From: Symbiodinium sp. CCMP2592
Lineage: Eukaryota; Sar; Dinophyceae; Suessiales; Symbiodiniaceae
DNA: 64,000 nucleotides
Assembly (NCBI GenBank): GCA_905221615.1
Contig: CAJNDT010003246.1
Span: 535,306-599,305 of the forward strand
Reading direction: 5' to 3'
Shown: positions 1 through 10,702 of the stretch, piece after piece
How positions within the stretch are numbered: position 1 is the stretch's first letter
Layout: every line of letters begins with the position of its first letter
Program-made: the position numbers and the translations under genes
Notes under the pieces: generated by a model
The model's database searches: none
What the model was told of the DNA's origin: nothing
Seen by the model: only the letters and a program-made list of their open reading frames with translations

Positions 1-731
1 TTTTTTCGGGGGCTCTGGAACCTCCTCCTCTTCATCCTCCTGCAGGTCCTCCTCTGGAACTGGCTTCTTCTTCCTGGGCGGGTCACTCTTCCTGGGGCCT
101 CTCTTGGGTGGCTCTGGAACCTCATCATCCTCTTCATCCTCCTGCGGCTCTTCTTTTGGAACTGGCTTCTTCTTGCTGGGTGGCTCACTCTTCTTCGGGC
201 CTCTCTTCCGGGGCTCTGGAACCTCATCCTCCTCTTCCTCCTGCAGCTCTTCCTTCGGAACTGGCTTCTTCTTTTGGTTGGGTGGCTCACTCTTCTTGGG
301 GCCTCTCTTCACAAGCTCTGGCAGCTCATCCTCCTCTTCCTCCTCCTCTGGCGGAACTGGCTTCTTCTTGCTGGGTGGCTCTCTCTTCTTTGGGTCTTTC
401 TTCGGAGGCTCTGCAACCTCATCCTCCTCTTCATCCTCCTGCGGCTCCTCTGGAACTGGCTTCTTCTTGCTGGGTGGCTTGCTCTGCTCAGTCTTCTTCG
501 GGCTTTTTTTCGGGGGCTCTGGAACCTCCTCCTCTTCATCCTCCTGCAGGTCCTCCTCTGGAACTGGCTTCTTCTTCCTGGGCGGGTCACTCTTCCTGGG
601 GCCTCTCTTGGGTGGCTCTGGAACCTCATCATCCTCTTCATCCTCCTGCGGCTCTTCTTTTGGAACTGGCTTCTTCTTGCTGGGTGGCTCACTCTTCTTC
701 GGGCCTCTCTTCCGGGGCTCTGGAACCTCAT
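1..731. repeat. Coding tandem repeat with a long exact duplication
   Basis: The segment 1-226 recurs almost exactly at 506-731 (spacing about 505 bp). Shorter units of about 84 bp fill the interval. The repeats encode the alternating KKKPVP / EEDEEEE blocks of the minus-strand protein, so they are coding-repeat expansion rather than a mobile element. Confidence 0.8.
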
Positions 732-1143
732 CACTCTTTTCATCCTCCTCCAATTCCTCTGGCTTCCTCTTGTTGCGCTTGCTCAGCTCAGTCTTGTGAT
801 GCTTGCTTGGCTCCGCAAAGGAAACATCATCATCATCATCCCACCCCCGTTCCTCTAACTCATCCGGTCGCTTCTTCACAGACTCTTCACACTGCTGGCC
901 TGCACTTGGGGACAAACGCTTCGAGGAGCTCGGTCTCTCCACCTGCCAGGCTCGCGCACGGCTCTTCACATCTGCTAGAAACGAAGAAGTCCACAGCAAA
1001 AGTCTAGCTCCACTTTTGTTTGTATTTGCAGCTCAGCCAATCAACACATGCAAGCATTTCATCAAACACGCCTTGCCCTTCCCACCTTTGCTGTTCTTCC
1101 GCTGCTTCTCCAGCTCCTGGCCAAACGATCCGATCGAAGCCAT
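1..1143 (-). CDS. Lys/Pro/Glu-rich repeat protein, 5' part (two exons, runs off the window)
   Basis: Two exons on the minus strand. Exon 1 (1143-1086) starts at an ATG and encodes a short basic N-terminus beginning MASIGSFGQELEKQ. A GT donor follows, and the acceptor TTTCTAG at 975-976 restores the phase (G + CA). Exon 2 (974-1) stays open to the window edge. It first encodes an acidic/basic linker with an Asp run, then tandem units of about 28 residues that alternate a basic block (PPKRGPRKSDPP, KKKPVP) with an acidic block (EEDLQEDEEEEVPEP). The alternation resembles intrinsically disordered, possibly nuclear, proteins; no catalytic domain is visible. The Ser-rich open frames on the plus strand are its antisense. 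The function is unknown. The exon structure is well supported by phase and composition. Confidence 0.6.
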
Positions 1144-1326
1144 GCATGCACAAGGACACCACCACTGCATACTTTATATAGTGACTAACAGTGTTTCTAA
1201 ATGTTGAGTCAGGCAGAGACGACATTCCCCTATATATGTAACTAAAAACAGCATGTACACACACTTGCAAACCTATATACATCTACATATATATGCATAT
1301 ATGGGCAGATAGCCTGTAATCTAGTC

Positions 1327-1640
1327 CATGCATCCATCCATCCATCCATCCAGCCATCCATCCATCCACCTGTATATACATATATACTATATCATATATC
1401 TCGGTTTGCATCAGCATATAATGTTAATGCACATACTTTTCGTTATACACATATACATATACGCGTTGCCTTTTCTATACATATATACATACATACTGCT
1501 ATGTGTCTACATGCATACACATGTGCACTGTGTCAGTGTCCGAATGTGCACCTGTCCACATCCTGCCATCACTACCAAAAGGCTACCCAAATAGAGTCAC
1601 CCCGCAGAAACAGCCCCCGAAGCATAAGCATGCACCGAGA
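1327..1640. other. Intergenic spacer with CATC and TA microsatellites
   Basis: Between the two minus-strand genes. It holds a degenerate (CATC)n run at about 1327-1370 and scattered ATATAC tracts. No coding signal was seen. Confidence 0.5.
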
Positions 1641-1669
1641 GTGAAATTTGATGCACAACACACATGTGG

Positions 1670-4600
1670 TCAAGCCTCCTCGCGAGCAGCCAGGTATGCT
1701 AGATATTGACGCTCGGTGTCACGGAAAACTTCGCGCTCCTTCTCCTCATCGGTGGTGGAGAAATCTTTCGTCTCATCTTCCTGAGCCCGGATCCTTTCCA
1801 GAATTGGCTCTTCGAACAAAATCCGGCAGGCTTCCTCCGAGTCACCAAACCGCTCAGCCCTCCGAAGCTTTTTGGCTTCCTCGTGGTCCTTCTTCGTCGA
1901 TGGCTCGGGTGTCGAGGGTGGTCTTTTCGGAGTGGTGGGCGCTGGCACAGACTTCGTAGTCAATGCATCATAGTCGGTCTCAGGTGGGAGATTTTTTTTC
2001 AGCGCACGGTTCTGGAATTGGTTGACTCGGCCTACGACCGGGATCTCGTCCTCCGACTCAAACTGCCTCAAAGTCTCCGCGAGACCCACAGGATCACCTG
2101 AAGTTGTACATGTATACCCACTCCAACCCGAGTTTAATATTCCACTGAGCGAACATTCTTTCAACGATGAACCCAGCTTGCTTTAATTGATTTCTACTCC
2201 CCATTAACACAACTTGAGTCCCTATTCTACATCTTTTACATGTCACCAGAGTGAAAAAACAAAAGTCGAATCCCTACCTGCAGCATCATCCTCGTTCCAT
2301 TCCTTAGCCTCCGCAGCACCATCCTCCAGTGCTTGCGTGTCAGCCAGCTGTGTGTCGACGTTGGTCAGATCCTCGTCATCCAAAGAAATGACCCCATATC
2401 CATCGTCGCAGCAGGCCCTTAGCTGGTTGTTGCTAGTGGGAGGCACCAAACACAGACAAGTTGACTGCCAGCTTACACAGAGCATTGCCAGTTAGGACAT
2501 TAATCGTAGCAGCTATCGTGGTCGTCGTCGACCGTTGTTGAAGTTGTAGTTGTACTAGCATTAGTGGTGGTGGTAGAAGTTCTTGTTACACTAGTAACAA
2601 CCATACTAGTAGTAGGTAGTAGCCGTAGTAGTCGTAGTAGAAGTAGCAGCACGAGTGGTGGTAGTAGCAGTAGTAGTAGTTGTTGTTGTAGTAATAGTAG
2701 TACTAGTAGTAGTAATAGTAGTACTCGTGCTAGTAGTCGTATTAATAAGGACAGTACGTGGGAATGATGGCATTCCTTGGTTTCCTACTGTCACGGTGGC
2801 AGCAATACTATAGTGCTTATCGTAGTTGTTGCTGTTGTTCTGTTAGCAATGGTCGTCACACTAAACCAGTGCAAGGCCAACAGAAGACTTATACGAGCAT
2901 TACTCAGTTCCAGCCCAGCAGACACAAGAGCACTAGAAGCAGCACCCATGGAAGCGGAAGTAGTGTGCGCAAACACACTTATTGAATCAACCTCTTTAAA
3001 GTATTCTTGATTGTGTACACGACTAATTATTAACAGTCCGCTGACACATGTGCACGCACAGACATATGCACACCCCTCGATGTATATACGTGTTGAATTT
3101 AAAGGTTACGGACCTTTATATAGCGTCTGGAGTCTATCTCGAAAGCTATATGTGTCCGATTAGCATGGGCGCAAGCTTACACACCCACAATTTCATGTAT
3201 ATCTGCAAAAACAATTTGCACACGGTTTGTTCACCCCGAATGCAGGCCTCCACACCATTGTAGTTTATGATCCTATATATATATATATACATACTGCTAT
3301 AATGCATACCCGCACGACGAAGGACCTCAGATACGAGATCTTTTCGTTGATCTCCTCCATTGTCAGGCTGGCCTCCGGCAACTTCTTGAATTGCTCTTCC
3401 TCGTTTTCCTCGTCATCGTCCGGAACCTTGACAATCTCGATTTCTTTCTTCACCTTTTTGGCAGTGGAGTCCACGGCCTCGCTCAAGTCTATGACTTCCA
3501 CTCGTGGAACTTTGGCCAGGTCCGGCAACTGGCTCCCCCAATGCTTCAGCACAACTTCGTAAAAGGCATCAACGCCGGGGTCCTGCCGTACAAAGTAAAC
3601 GTCCATGTGTATGTAGCTAAGTTTTATGCAAAGCACTATATATATATGTATGTATGTATGTATAAACAAACACATACTTCCACAGCGACTTGGGGCTTGG
3701 AACGGTCGAGACAAACATACACATATGCACACACGGATACATATACATGTGTATATATATATATATATATATGTATATATGTCTATATATAGGACCAATT
3801 AATGAGTTCCTCCGAATTCAATAATGGTGTACACTGGTAGACGAACATAGACGTGCATGTATGCATATATATGACCTCCGATTTCCAACGCCCCGAAATG
3901 CCCACACCAAAAAAATCAAAATTCAACACTCTGTCCTTGCGACAGCCAATTGGCACCCCCCAGCGCCGAATCGCTGTTGAAAACAGCTTCTTCAATCCCC
4001 AGCAGTCCATGTGCAGCTGCTGCGGCGAGGGCTCCAGCGACATCAATGCCGCGAACTGCTTCACCTGCATATGGGATATATATATATATATATATAGGGA
4101 CTTTAACATCGTGTGTGACAAGCTGATGTACGAGTTTATACGTGCATGTACATATATGTATGTTTCTAGCATGTATATGCTTCTATGTGTATAAATGCAA
4201 GGACAAACAGGTATATACACATGAACGTCAGGATTAAAATGTGTGTGTCGTGCATATGTGCAGCGGGCAATGTACACACACACACAAATACAGACCTGCC
4301 TGCACTCGTAAATGCATACACTCGCACATCACTGCATGTCTCATGCAGGTGCATACATGTGTGCATGTACATACCATCTTCAAGTATGCTGGTGCTACTA
4401 CGACCCATGCATTGCTTGCACGAATCATGAGTCCGGCATGCACGCACACACACATACAATCAGAATCCCCGCCTCTTTGCGGATCCACGCGATGGGTGGC
4501 GATTTCACCTTCTCACTTTTCGCACAAAACACCTCCGCAAAGGCACACATCACCTTTGTGTTGAAGCCCAGCGCTTTAAGCGACGGCAGGCCCTTCTTCT

Positions 4601-4712
4601 CTTCCGACTTCCATCTCAGCAAGGATTTCCTGCTGCGGAAGATTTCCCGAATCGAACGGTTGTCCTCCAGAGCATTAGCCAAGGATGCCTCGAAAGTGCA
4701 CGGTTTCGGCAT
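1670..4712 (-). CDS. Hypothetical protein, 422 aa, five exons, complete
   Basis: Minus-strand gene rebuilt from five exons: 4712-4473 (start ATG in the context GCCATGCC), 4064-3876, 3582-3326, 2432-2278 and 2097-1670 (stop TGA). The coding sum is 1,269 nt, exactly 423 codons, and each junction keeps phase. Intron 1 has a GC donor; the others have GT. Acceptors are CAG|G, CAG|G, TAG|C and CAG|G. The N-terminal 140 residues look globular (repeated Phe, Trp and Leu, e.g. HMDCWGLKKLF). The middle is acidic (VPDDDEENEEEQF), and the C-terminal third is charged and Pro/Thr-rich, ending YLAYLAAREEA. No signal peptide, membrane segment or known family was recognised. The gene lies upstream of the KPE-repeat gene on the same strand. 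It is probably a dinoflagellate-lineage protein; no function is assigned. Confidence 0.7.
2519..2745. repeat. Cryptic trinucleotide repeat, (GTA/GTT/GTC)n
   Basis: A low-complexity block of GTAGTAGTT-type triplets inside intron 3 of the 422-aa gene. It creates long spurious Ser/Thr open frames on both strands. Confidence 0.8.
3266..3300. repeat. TA microsatellite in an intron
   Basis: A short (TA)n run in intron 3 of the 422-aa gene. Similar runs occur at about 3745-3790 (intron 2) and 4077-4097 (intron 1). Confidence 0.7.
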
Positions 4713-4748
4713 GGCAGCGCAGATGATCTCGCTGATCACTCAAATGCA

Positions 4749-4750
4749 CT
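4749..4750 (-). promoter_or_regulatory. Candidate spliced-leader trans-splice acceptor (AG)
   Basis: On the minus strand, CCTTCAG precedes the first coding exon of the 422-aa gene and leaves a 36-nt 5' UTR before the ATG at 4712. Dinoflagellate mRNAs receive a spliced leader at such AG sites. This is inferred from position and sequence only. Confidence 0.4.
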
Positions 4751-5417
4751 GAAGGTACAAAGGTCACACTGTGAACACTGTGAAGTACACTGTATCCAGC
4801 TGCACAGTAAGCGACCGCATGAGATTATGTTGCCAGGGTGTGCTTTTCAACAGTTTCAATCACGTGTCTCAGCACAGAACTTCGAGCACAAGTTCCTTCA
4901 CACTGCATTCAAGGTTTGCTGCTGACATGCATCAGAATGCTGCCCTCAGAAGTTGCATCCCGAAAGCATGCACCCCTAGCTGGCCTTGTCAGGCCGCCAA
5001 CAGTCATCGCTCCGCAGTGGCAGCAGCGAGCATGCCAGAAAAATGCGAGCACTGCATGGACATGCTTGGGAAGCTAGTGTTTGGAGATTCTGCAACATGT
5101 AAGCTTCTGAGCATCGTGATGGCATCCTGCAGCCCCCATATTTCTACATTCTATGAACTTTCACCCACGAGGAACATCGAAAAGTCAATATTCGCCTTCC
5201 ACATTCCAGAAACGCCTGCGAAAGTTCAAAGGCAATTTCGCCCAGGAAGGCGGAATAAATCAACCCACGGGAGGGTCCAGGTAGGGTTCAGGGCTTAGGT
5301 TTGTGCTGCTTCATAGCTTCAGGACTGGCTCTGGAGTTCAGCATATGGGATTTGGGGATTCGAGGCGCGTAAGTCTCAATTAGGCCTAAGGCTAAGGTTG
5401 CCAATGATATGTGATCC

Positions 5418-5515
5418 TTTCCGAGAACAGGGGACCCTAATAAAGCACCCTAAGTAGTAGGACACTTATTAATTATAAGCACCCCAAAATAAGGTACCCC
5501 TAAATCTCGGACACT
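5418..5515. repeat. Introner-like element, family A
   Basis: About 98 bp. It starts TTTCCGAGAACAGGGGACC and ends with the inverted partner (ACCCCTAAATCTCGGACA). It shares the internal GTAGGACAC...TTATAAGC segment with other family A copies. Confidence 0.6.
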
Positions 5516-7249
5516 CCCATGTGCTCCTGGCGCCTCGGAACACAGCAATACGATTGTTCGAACAGGGTGTTCGAAGATATCCCTTGTGGGGCAGATACTC
5601 TCAATAAGGCCCCCTTCAAGAGAGCCAGAAGCAGGATGGAGAACAGTCCCCTTTTAAGGGCTCTCCCTAATACTACCTACCCGAACGAGACACACCTTAA
5701 CGCCTTAAACTTACGACTTCTGCCCCTAAATTGCGGATGCCTCCCAGCGAGAAACAAAAACTGACACTACTATTACCTGAACTCTTATACGACCCTGAAA
5801 CCCTATGAGGCTTAAACGAATCAGCAGAACAGCGCTCGAATGTCAGGCGGAGAGCAAGCCAACGAGCCTGGGCCTTCAGCTGCGACATTCTTCAGTGCAG
5901 GGTGTTGGCTAAGGTTTCAGCTATGCTGTGTGTCTCTCGCTGCGTTTAGGACTACCTTCCGTGTAGAGTTTGGGGTTTCGAGTTTTTTGTTTTGGAGGGG
6001 AGGCGCGGCAGGGGTTTTGGATGCAGAAATTTGAGTTGGAGCTTTCCGGCTGTGGGGCCTTGACATTGTGTTGTTTCTAAACTTAACCCCCAACTAAACC
6101 CTAAACTCTTGCACCCTGAACATCAAGACGCAGAAAACAACCGCTGTAAGGCTTCTAAACGTAAGGCTTCTAAACCCCGACTTGGAACCCGCTTCCTTAG
6201 AAAGACAGGTATGTCATGAGTTGAAAATGAGACGAGAAAGCTGCAGTGCTTGGATCTGCAAAGGCACAGAAAGGGTTAGTAGCTGTATTGGTTTGGCACT
6301 CCTGTCCTCACAGAGGTAATTAGTAGACTTAGCAGACACGGCTTGTGCGGAGTCCAGTGAGACCACTGACGTTATCCTTTTCATTGCCTATGGCCTGACT
6401 TCTTGCCTTTCGTCTGCCTTTCATGTGCCTTTCGCCTGCTTGCTTTCCTTTTGTCTGCCCTGTTGTTGTGTTCTCTGCATTTTGGCTTGCATTTTCCGTA
6501 TTCATCGGTTTGCCTTTCTATTGCCTTCCTTTTGGCTTTCTAACACTAGACCGTCAGCACCACGAAGGAACCACCGATAAACATCATTCAACCACATGAG
6601 ACCCAAAACACCCAAGGGTAATCCCTGTAGTGCTTTTTGGAAAGCCTTTCAACCAAGACCGAAGCCCTGCTACAGAAAAGCACGCCTCCGAGGCTCAAAC
6701 GCTCTTCTGCAGCGCTCTCAGCGCTTTGAGGTTTTAGGGTGGGTTTAGGGTTTATAGGGTTTAGGGTTGTGGACTTGGGCTTTGGAGGTCGTGCAACGGA
6801 ATTCCGAAATCATGTCCTGCACCCTGAGTCGCTGACCACTCCGTCCCAAACTGTAAGCCTGAGTTCATTACCTTGAGTGTAAACATCTACCCCACCAAAA
6901 CCTAAACATCGATATTCCTAGAGCTTATCCTAAACTCGAACTTCTCAACTCAGAATCATGAACACGGATCTGAAGCCCCTGAACGCTACTTCCTAAACCT
7001 TAATAAACCCTTAGAGCGAACCTTACGCATTCCACCCTACACCCTAAATGCCGCAGGGAGAAAGGTCCATCACACTGCAAAACGACCTTACCCCAAGGGT
7101 CCAAGCTTGGCTTGAGGATAGTAGCCGTGTACATTAGTGCTTGGGAGAGTACGTGATCATTAGGTACTTGGGCCCTTAGGGTTCGGCTTACTAAGTACAT
7201 CCAGGAGTTTAAGAGTAATTAAAATTTCCTAAAGTCCTACTGTGTGCTA

Positions 7250-7320
7250 TAAGGATACCCCATTCCTAAACCCTAAACCCGAGTATAAGGATACCCCATT
7301 CCTAAACCCTAAACCCTCTG
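7250..7320. repeat. Tandem copy of a unit ending in telomere-type repeat
   Basis: GGATACCCCATTCCTAAACC occurs twice, each followed by CCTAAACCC. The unit was duplicated together with its telomere-like tail. Confidence 0.7.
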
Positions 7321-7361
7321 GGTATCTGGACCCTCAGGGCTGACCCTAAGGGTGCATGTAC

Positions 7362-7440
7362 CTAGATAGTATATACATTCGCCTTAAAGTCGTCCCTATA
7401 TAGGTACATTGGGGCCAATGTATATACTATATGGGTACAT
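7362..7440. repeat. Short inverted-repeat element (introner-like)
   Basis: TGTACCTAGATAGTATATAC pairs with GTATATACTATATGGGTACA across a spacer of about 40 bp. It is MITE-sized and has no coding. No second copy was seen in the window. Confidence 0.45.
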
Positions 7441-7520
7441 GGACCCTTAGGGTAAGGGAACAAAGACCGAATCCCCAGCTCTTGTCTCAAGGCCTTCAAA
7501 CATCGACTTGAGCACCGCCC

Positions 7521-7720
7521 AGCTCTCAGAAATGGCGTAGGTTTTAGGGTTTAGGGTTTAGGGGTTTAGGGTTTAGGGTTTAGGGGTTTAGGGTTTAGGG
7601 TTCATTCAGGGTTATAGTATACTAGGTAGCGTTTTTTTGATAGTTGTTTGGTTTCCCCTTATGGCTTCTTTGGAGGTACATAGTTAAGGGCCCCAAAACT
7701 AAGCTCTCAGAACTGGCGTA
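7521..7720. repeat. Telomere-type repeat block between near-identical direct repeats
   Basis: TTTAGGG-type repeats at 7541-7600. A 19-bp sequence, AGCTCTCAGAA(A/C)TGGCGTA, flanks the interval at 7521-7539 and 7702-7720 with one mismatch, as expected if the block was inserted with a target duplication. Confidence 0.65.
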
Positions 7721-9311
7721 ATCGAGTGGTCTCTTGGAGTAGTCTTATAGTATCACCTTCGATTTGGTCCAGATGTTATATATAGCTCTACTGCGAGGTT
7801 TCCTCAGACACTATTCTGAGGACAAAGACCCCTATAATCCCTGTAATCCCCTACACTCTATTCTATACTCCTAGGTCATAGAGGCTTTTAGTAACCCATT
7901 TAGAGCCCTTTGGAGCTTTTGAAGCCTCGAATGACCCCTCAAAGGAAGCCGGAAAGGAACCCTTAAAGGAAGCCTTGAAGAATCCCTTAAAGGAGCCTTC
8001 AAGGGGAATTCTTGAAGGTCCGCTGGAGGAAACGCTTGTAGTAAGGCTTGAAGGAGCCCTGAATGGAGCCTTTTGAACGAACCCTTGCAGGAGCCCCATG
8101 CTAATCATGAAATGCGGACCTAACCCTAAACCCCAAAAGTCTATAAGCTCTAAACCAAAGCCTATCCAACTGCCGTAAACTACCATGACCCACTTTGTTG
8201 CAGCAAGGTGTGGAGTTTACATGGAGCCTACAAACACAAGGTAGGTTCTGGTAGGTTGAGGTGCCGATTAGCGCCTGACTCCGAGACCAGGTCGGGTGTG
8301 CCACTGCGGCCTCCGACGGCAATCTCGTGCTTGGTCCTGCATTTATAAAAGGGTTTTATGATTTTAGGGTTCAGGGTTTAGGGTTTGGGATTCTAGGGTT
8401 CCGGGGTTTAGGGCCTCGGGTCCTTTGGGTTTCGCCTTGTACGCGGCTTTTAGGGCTCAGCTCCTGGATGTGCGGGGTTTACGGTTCAGGGATTTTAAGT
8501 GGATTTAGGGGTTTCTGGGCTTGAAAGTGTTTGCTGAATGGTGGATTGCAAGGGTTTTGAGGATGAAGCACTACAAGCTCTCGTAGGGAAAATGCTAACT
8601 ACTACTATGAACGTTGAAGCTTGAGTGAGGTTGTAAACACCCGTAAAAATCATCGCACGAATCCTAACTAAACCCAAAGCCCTAAAGAGCGCGACGAGAA
8701 GTATCTTCGGATGCTCAAAAGCGGTGTGGGGCTGTTTAGGGTTCAGGGTTTCGAGTTACTTTGTTCCTTGTGAGTGGTGGGCCCCGAACATTGAGATGCT
8801 GTGATTCGACTTTGGGTCGCCGAGACACCGCACCAGCTACCACCAGATGGTGCTGCTAACATGGCGTCTTCTCTTGTAACTCTAGTGTGGGTCTTTCTCC
8901 ACTTTGTAGAATTATAGGCTTATGGTGATGATGATGATGATGATGATGATGAACTCATGGCAGCTGTTTTTGTGAGAGCATTGACTCATCGACACAGGTC
9001 TTTAATGTTTGTCGTTGTGGTTGTTGTTGGTGGTGGAGGCGGTGGGGACGGTGGTGGCGGCAGCGGCGGCGGCGGTGGTGGTGATATTGTGGCCAATGTT
9101 GTCGTTGAATGTAGACAATGAACACCGGCTGTACATTTGGTGACGCCAGATAACTGCGATTTACCATGTCTTGCCATTCCGATGCTGTTTGCAGTTGGAG
9201 GAGTGTTTGCTCAGAAGATGACCTTCTTCATGCAAATCCAAAATTTCATTTCAACGCCGAACTCTGGCAACCGAAACACCTCAGAAATCCTCAACCCTGA
9301 AGCCCAAACCT

Positions 9312-9362
9312 AAAACAACCCTAAACTCCTAAACCCTAAACCCCTAAACCCTAAACCCTAAG
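9312..9362. repeat. Telomere-type repeat block (CCCTAAA)n
   Basis: About seven imperfect CCCTAAA units. Internal, not a chromosome end. Confidence 0.75.
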
Positions 9363-9497
9363 CCCCCACACCCCCAAACCCGGAAGTCGGCCTCAGACTC
9401 TGCGGCGCCACCAGTGCCGACAAAATGCAGACAAAACGAACCTGCCAGGCCCTGCGCTGCCGGAGTCGAGCGCACGCCGGTCGCAACATCCGGAAGC

Positions 9498-9499
<2 letters not shown>

Positions 9500-9542
<43 letters not shown>
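9500..9542. repeat. (TA)n microsatellite
   Basis: An uninterrupted AT dinucleotide run of about 42 bp. Confidence 0.9.
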
Positions 9543-9546
<4 letters not shown>

Positions 9547-9953
9547 GTGTGCAATATTATGGTATATTATGGCAACTTCTTGTGTATGATAGTATATTGT
9601 GGTATATTATAGTGTGCTATAACATCTTCATTATTGTGTTTGATAGTATATTCTTGCTCAGCTTGTTATTGCTGCGACGGCGAGTGTGTGTTTTTGCTTC
9701 TGCCGCTGCCAGTGCTTTTCTGCCGCTGCCGCAGCTTGTTTTCTGCGAAGAGGGCGATTGGTGACGATGAGCATGAGGATGAGTATGAGCATAAGCATGA
9801 AGATAAGGATTATCATGATGGTAGTGGGTGATGACGACGGCGACGTCTAGGACCATTACCTCGGCAAAGCGGAAATACATGTGCTGGCAGTATAATTGTT
9901 CCGGTTTTAGAAGTACTTCCAGTTATAGAAGCTGGCGCAGACGTGCAGCTCAG

Positions 9954-10241
9954 GTACGACACCATGCGGCTGGCAAGGCATGAGCCTATTGAGACGGAGG
10001 CCGCTACACGCATTTCCCAGGCTAAAGCTTTAGCACCTCACAAGTATGTTATGCCCCAAGCGTCCATGCACCCATGTACTGTAGCATACACTTTGGCCTT
10101 ACAATGGCCCATGTATATGAAGTCTACGAGCGCATGAACCCTGGGGGAAACCACATTGCTTTGGAGTTTTTGGCAGCTCACGGCAAGATCCTTGCGATGG
10201 AGGCAGGCTTCCAGGGTGCTTGGATGGCCACTGTCTCGCAG
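9954..10241 (+). CDS. Unidentified exon cluster (two candidate exons)
   Basis: Candidate exon X begins after CTCAG|G at 9954 and encodes YDTMRLARHEPIETEAATRI followed by SQAKA. Candidate exon Y, about 10098-10241, encodes HVYEVYERMNPGGNHIALEF and GKILAMEAGFQGAW, and ends at a good donor (TCGCAG|GTGAGG). The amino-acid composition looks like a real enzyme, and AG|G / GT junctions are present. I do not recognise the family and could not confirm how the two pieces join. Confidence 0.35.
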
Positions 10242-10317
10242 GTGAGGAGAACTACAATTTAAAAGTTGCTGGTTTAGGGTTTAGGTACCGACCGTTGTCC
10301 AATGATACTTCTGTTTC

Positions 10318-10400
10318 GTCTCTCTCTCTCTCTCTCTCTCCCGCTCTCTCCCTCTCTCGCGTTCTCTAGCTCCCAGCGTCTCTCCGTCTCTCTCTTCTCT
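10318..10400. repeat. (CT)n microsatellite
   Basis: A degenerate CT run on the plus strand, followed by a CCTG/CTTG-rich tract at about 10520-10575. Confidence 0.85.
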
Positions 10401-10605
10401 TGCTTCCTCTGTGTTGTTCTTCGAACCTCCAGCTGTCTGTCTTTTGCTCCGCCAGTTTTTTTTGGTATATGTACACGGAGGTATATCATGTATGTGCGCG
10501 TACATGTACTTACCTGCGTACCGAAGCCTGCTTGCCTGCCTGTCGACCTGTCTTCCTGCTTGCCTGCCTGGTCTGCCGGCCTATGTACTTACATGCATAC
10601 CTGGG

Positions 10606-10702
10606 GGTTTCCGAAAATTCGGGGTACCTTCTTCTGGCGTCCTTATAATAAGGATCCTACTTTCTAGGGTACTATACTAGGGGTCCCCCATTTTCGGAAA
10701 CT
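10606..10702. repeat. Introner-like element, family A
   Basis: The TIR GTTTCCGAAAATTCGGGG pairs with CCCCCATTTTCGGAAAC. The core contains AAGGATCCTACTTTCTAGGG. About 97 bp. Confidence 0.8.

Larger units (their letters stand above)
4771..9950. other. Non-coding, repeat-rich spacer
   Basis: No exon could be supported here. The ORF-like stretches have no conserved motif and no consistent splice phase. The region holds one introner-A copy, several telomere-type blocks, a palindromic element at 7362-7440, a degenerate AAAGGAAGCC-type repeat at about 7930-8080, a (GAT)n run at 8921-8951 and a GGT/GGC-rich triplet tract at about 9020-9090. Confidence 0.5.

Noticed and set aside
104..1007. Ser/Leu/Pro-rich open frames on the plus strand
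   Set aside because: They are the antisense of the KPE-repeat coding region; the minus strand has the phase-consistent exons.
4771..5298. 175-codon open frame
   Set aside because: No motif, no conserved composition, and no splice partner; it sits upstream of the candidate leader site of the minus-strand gene.
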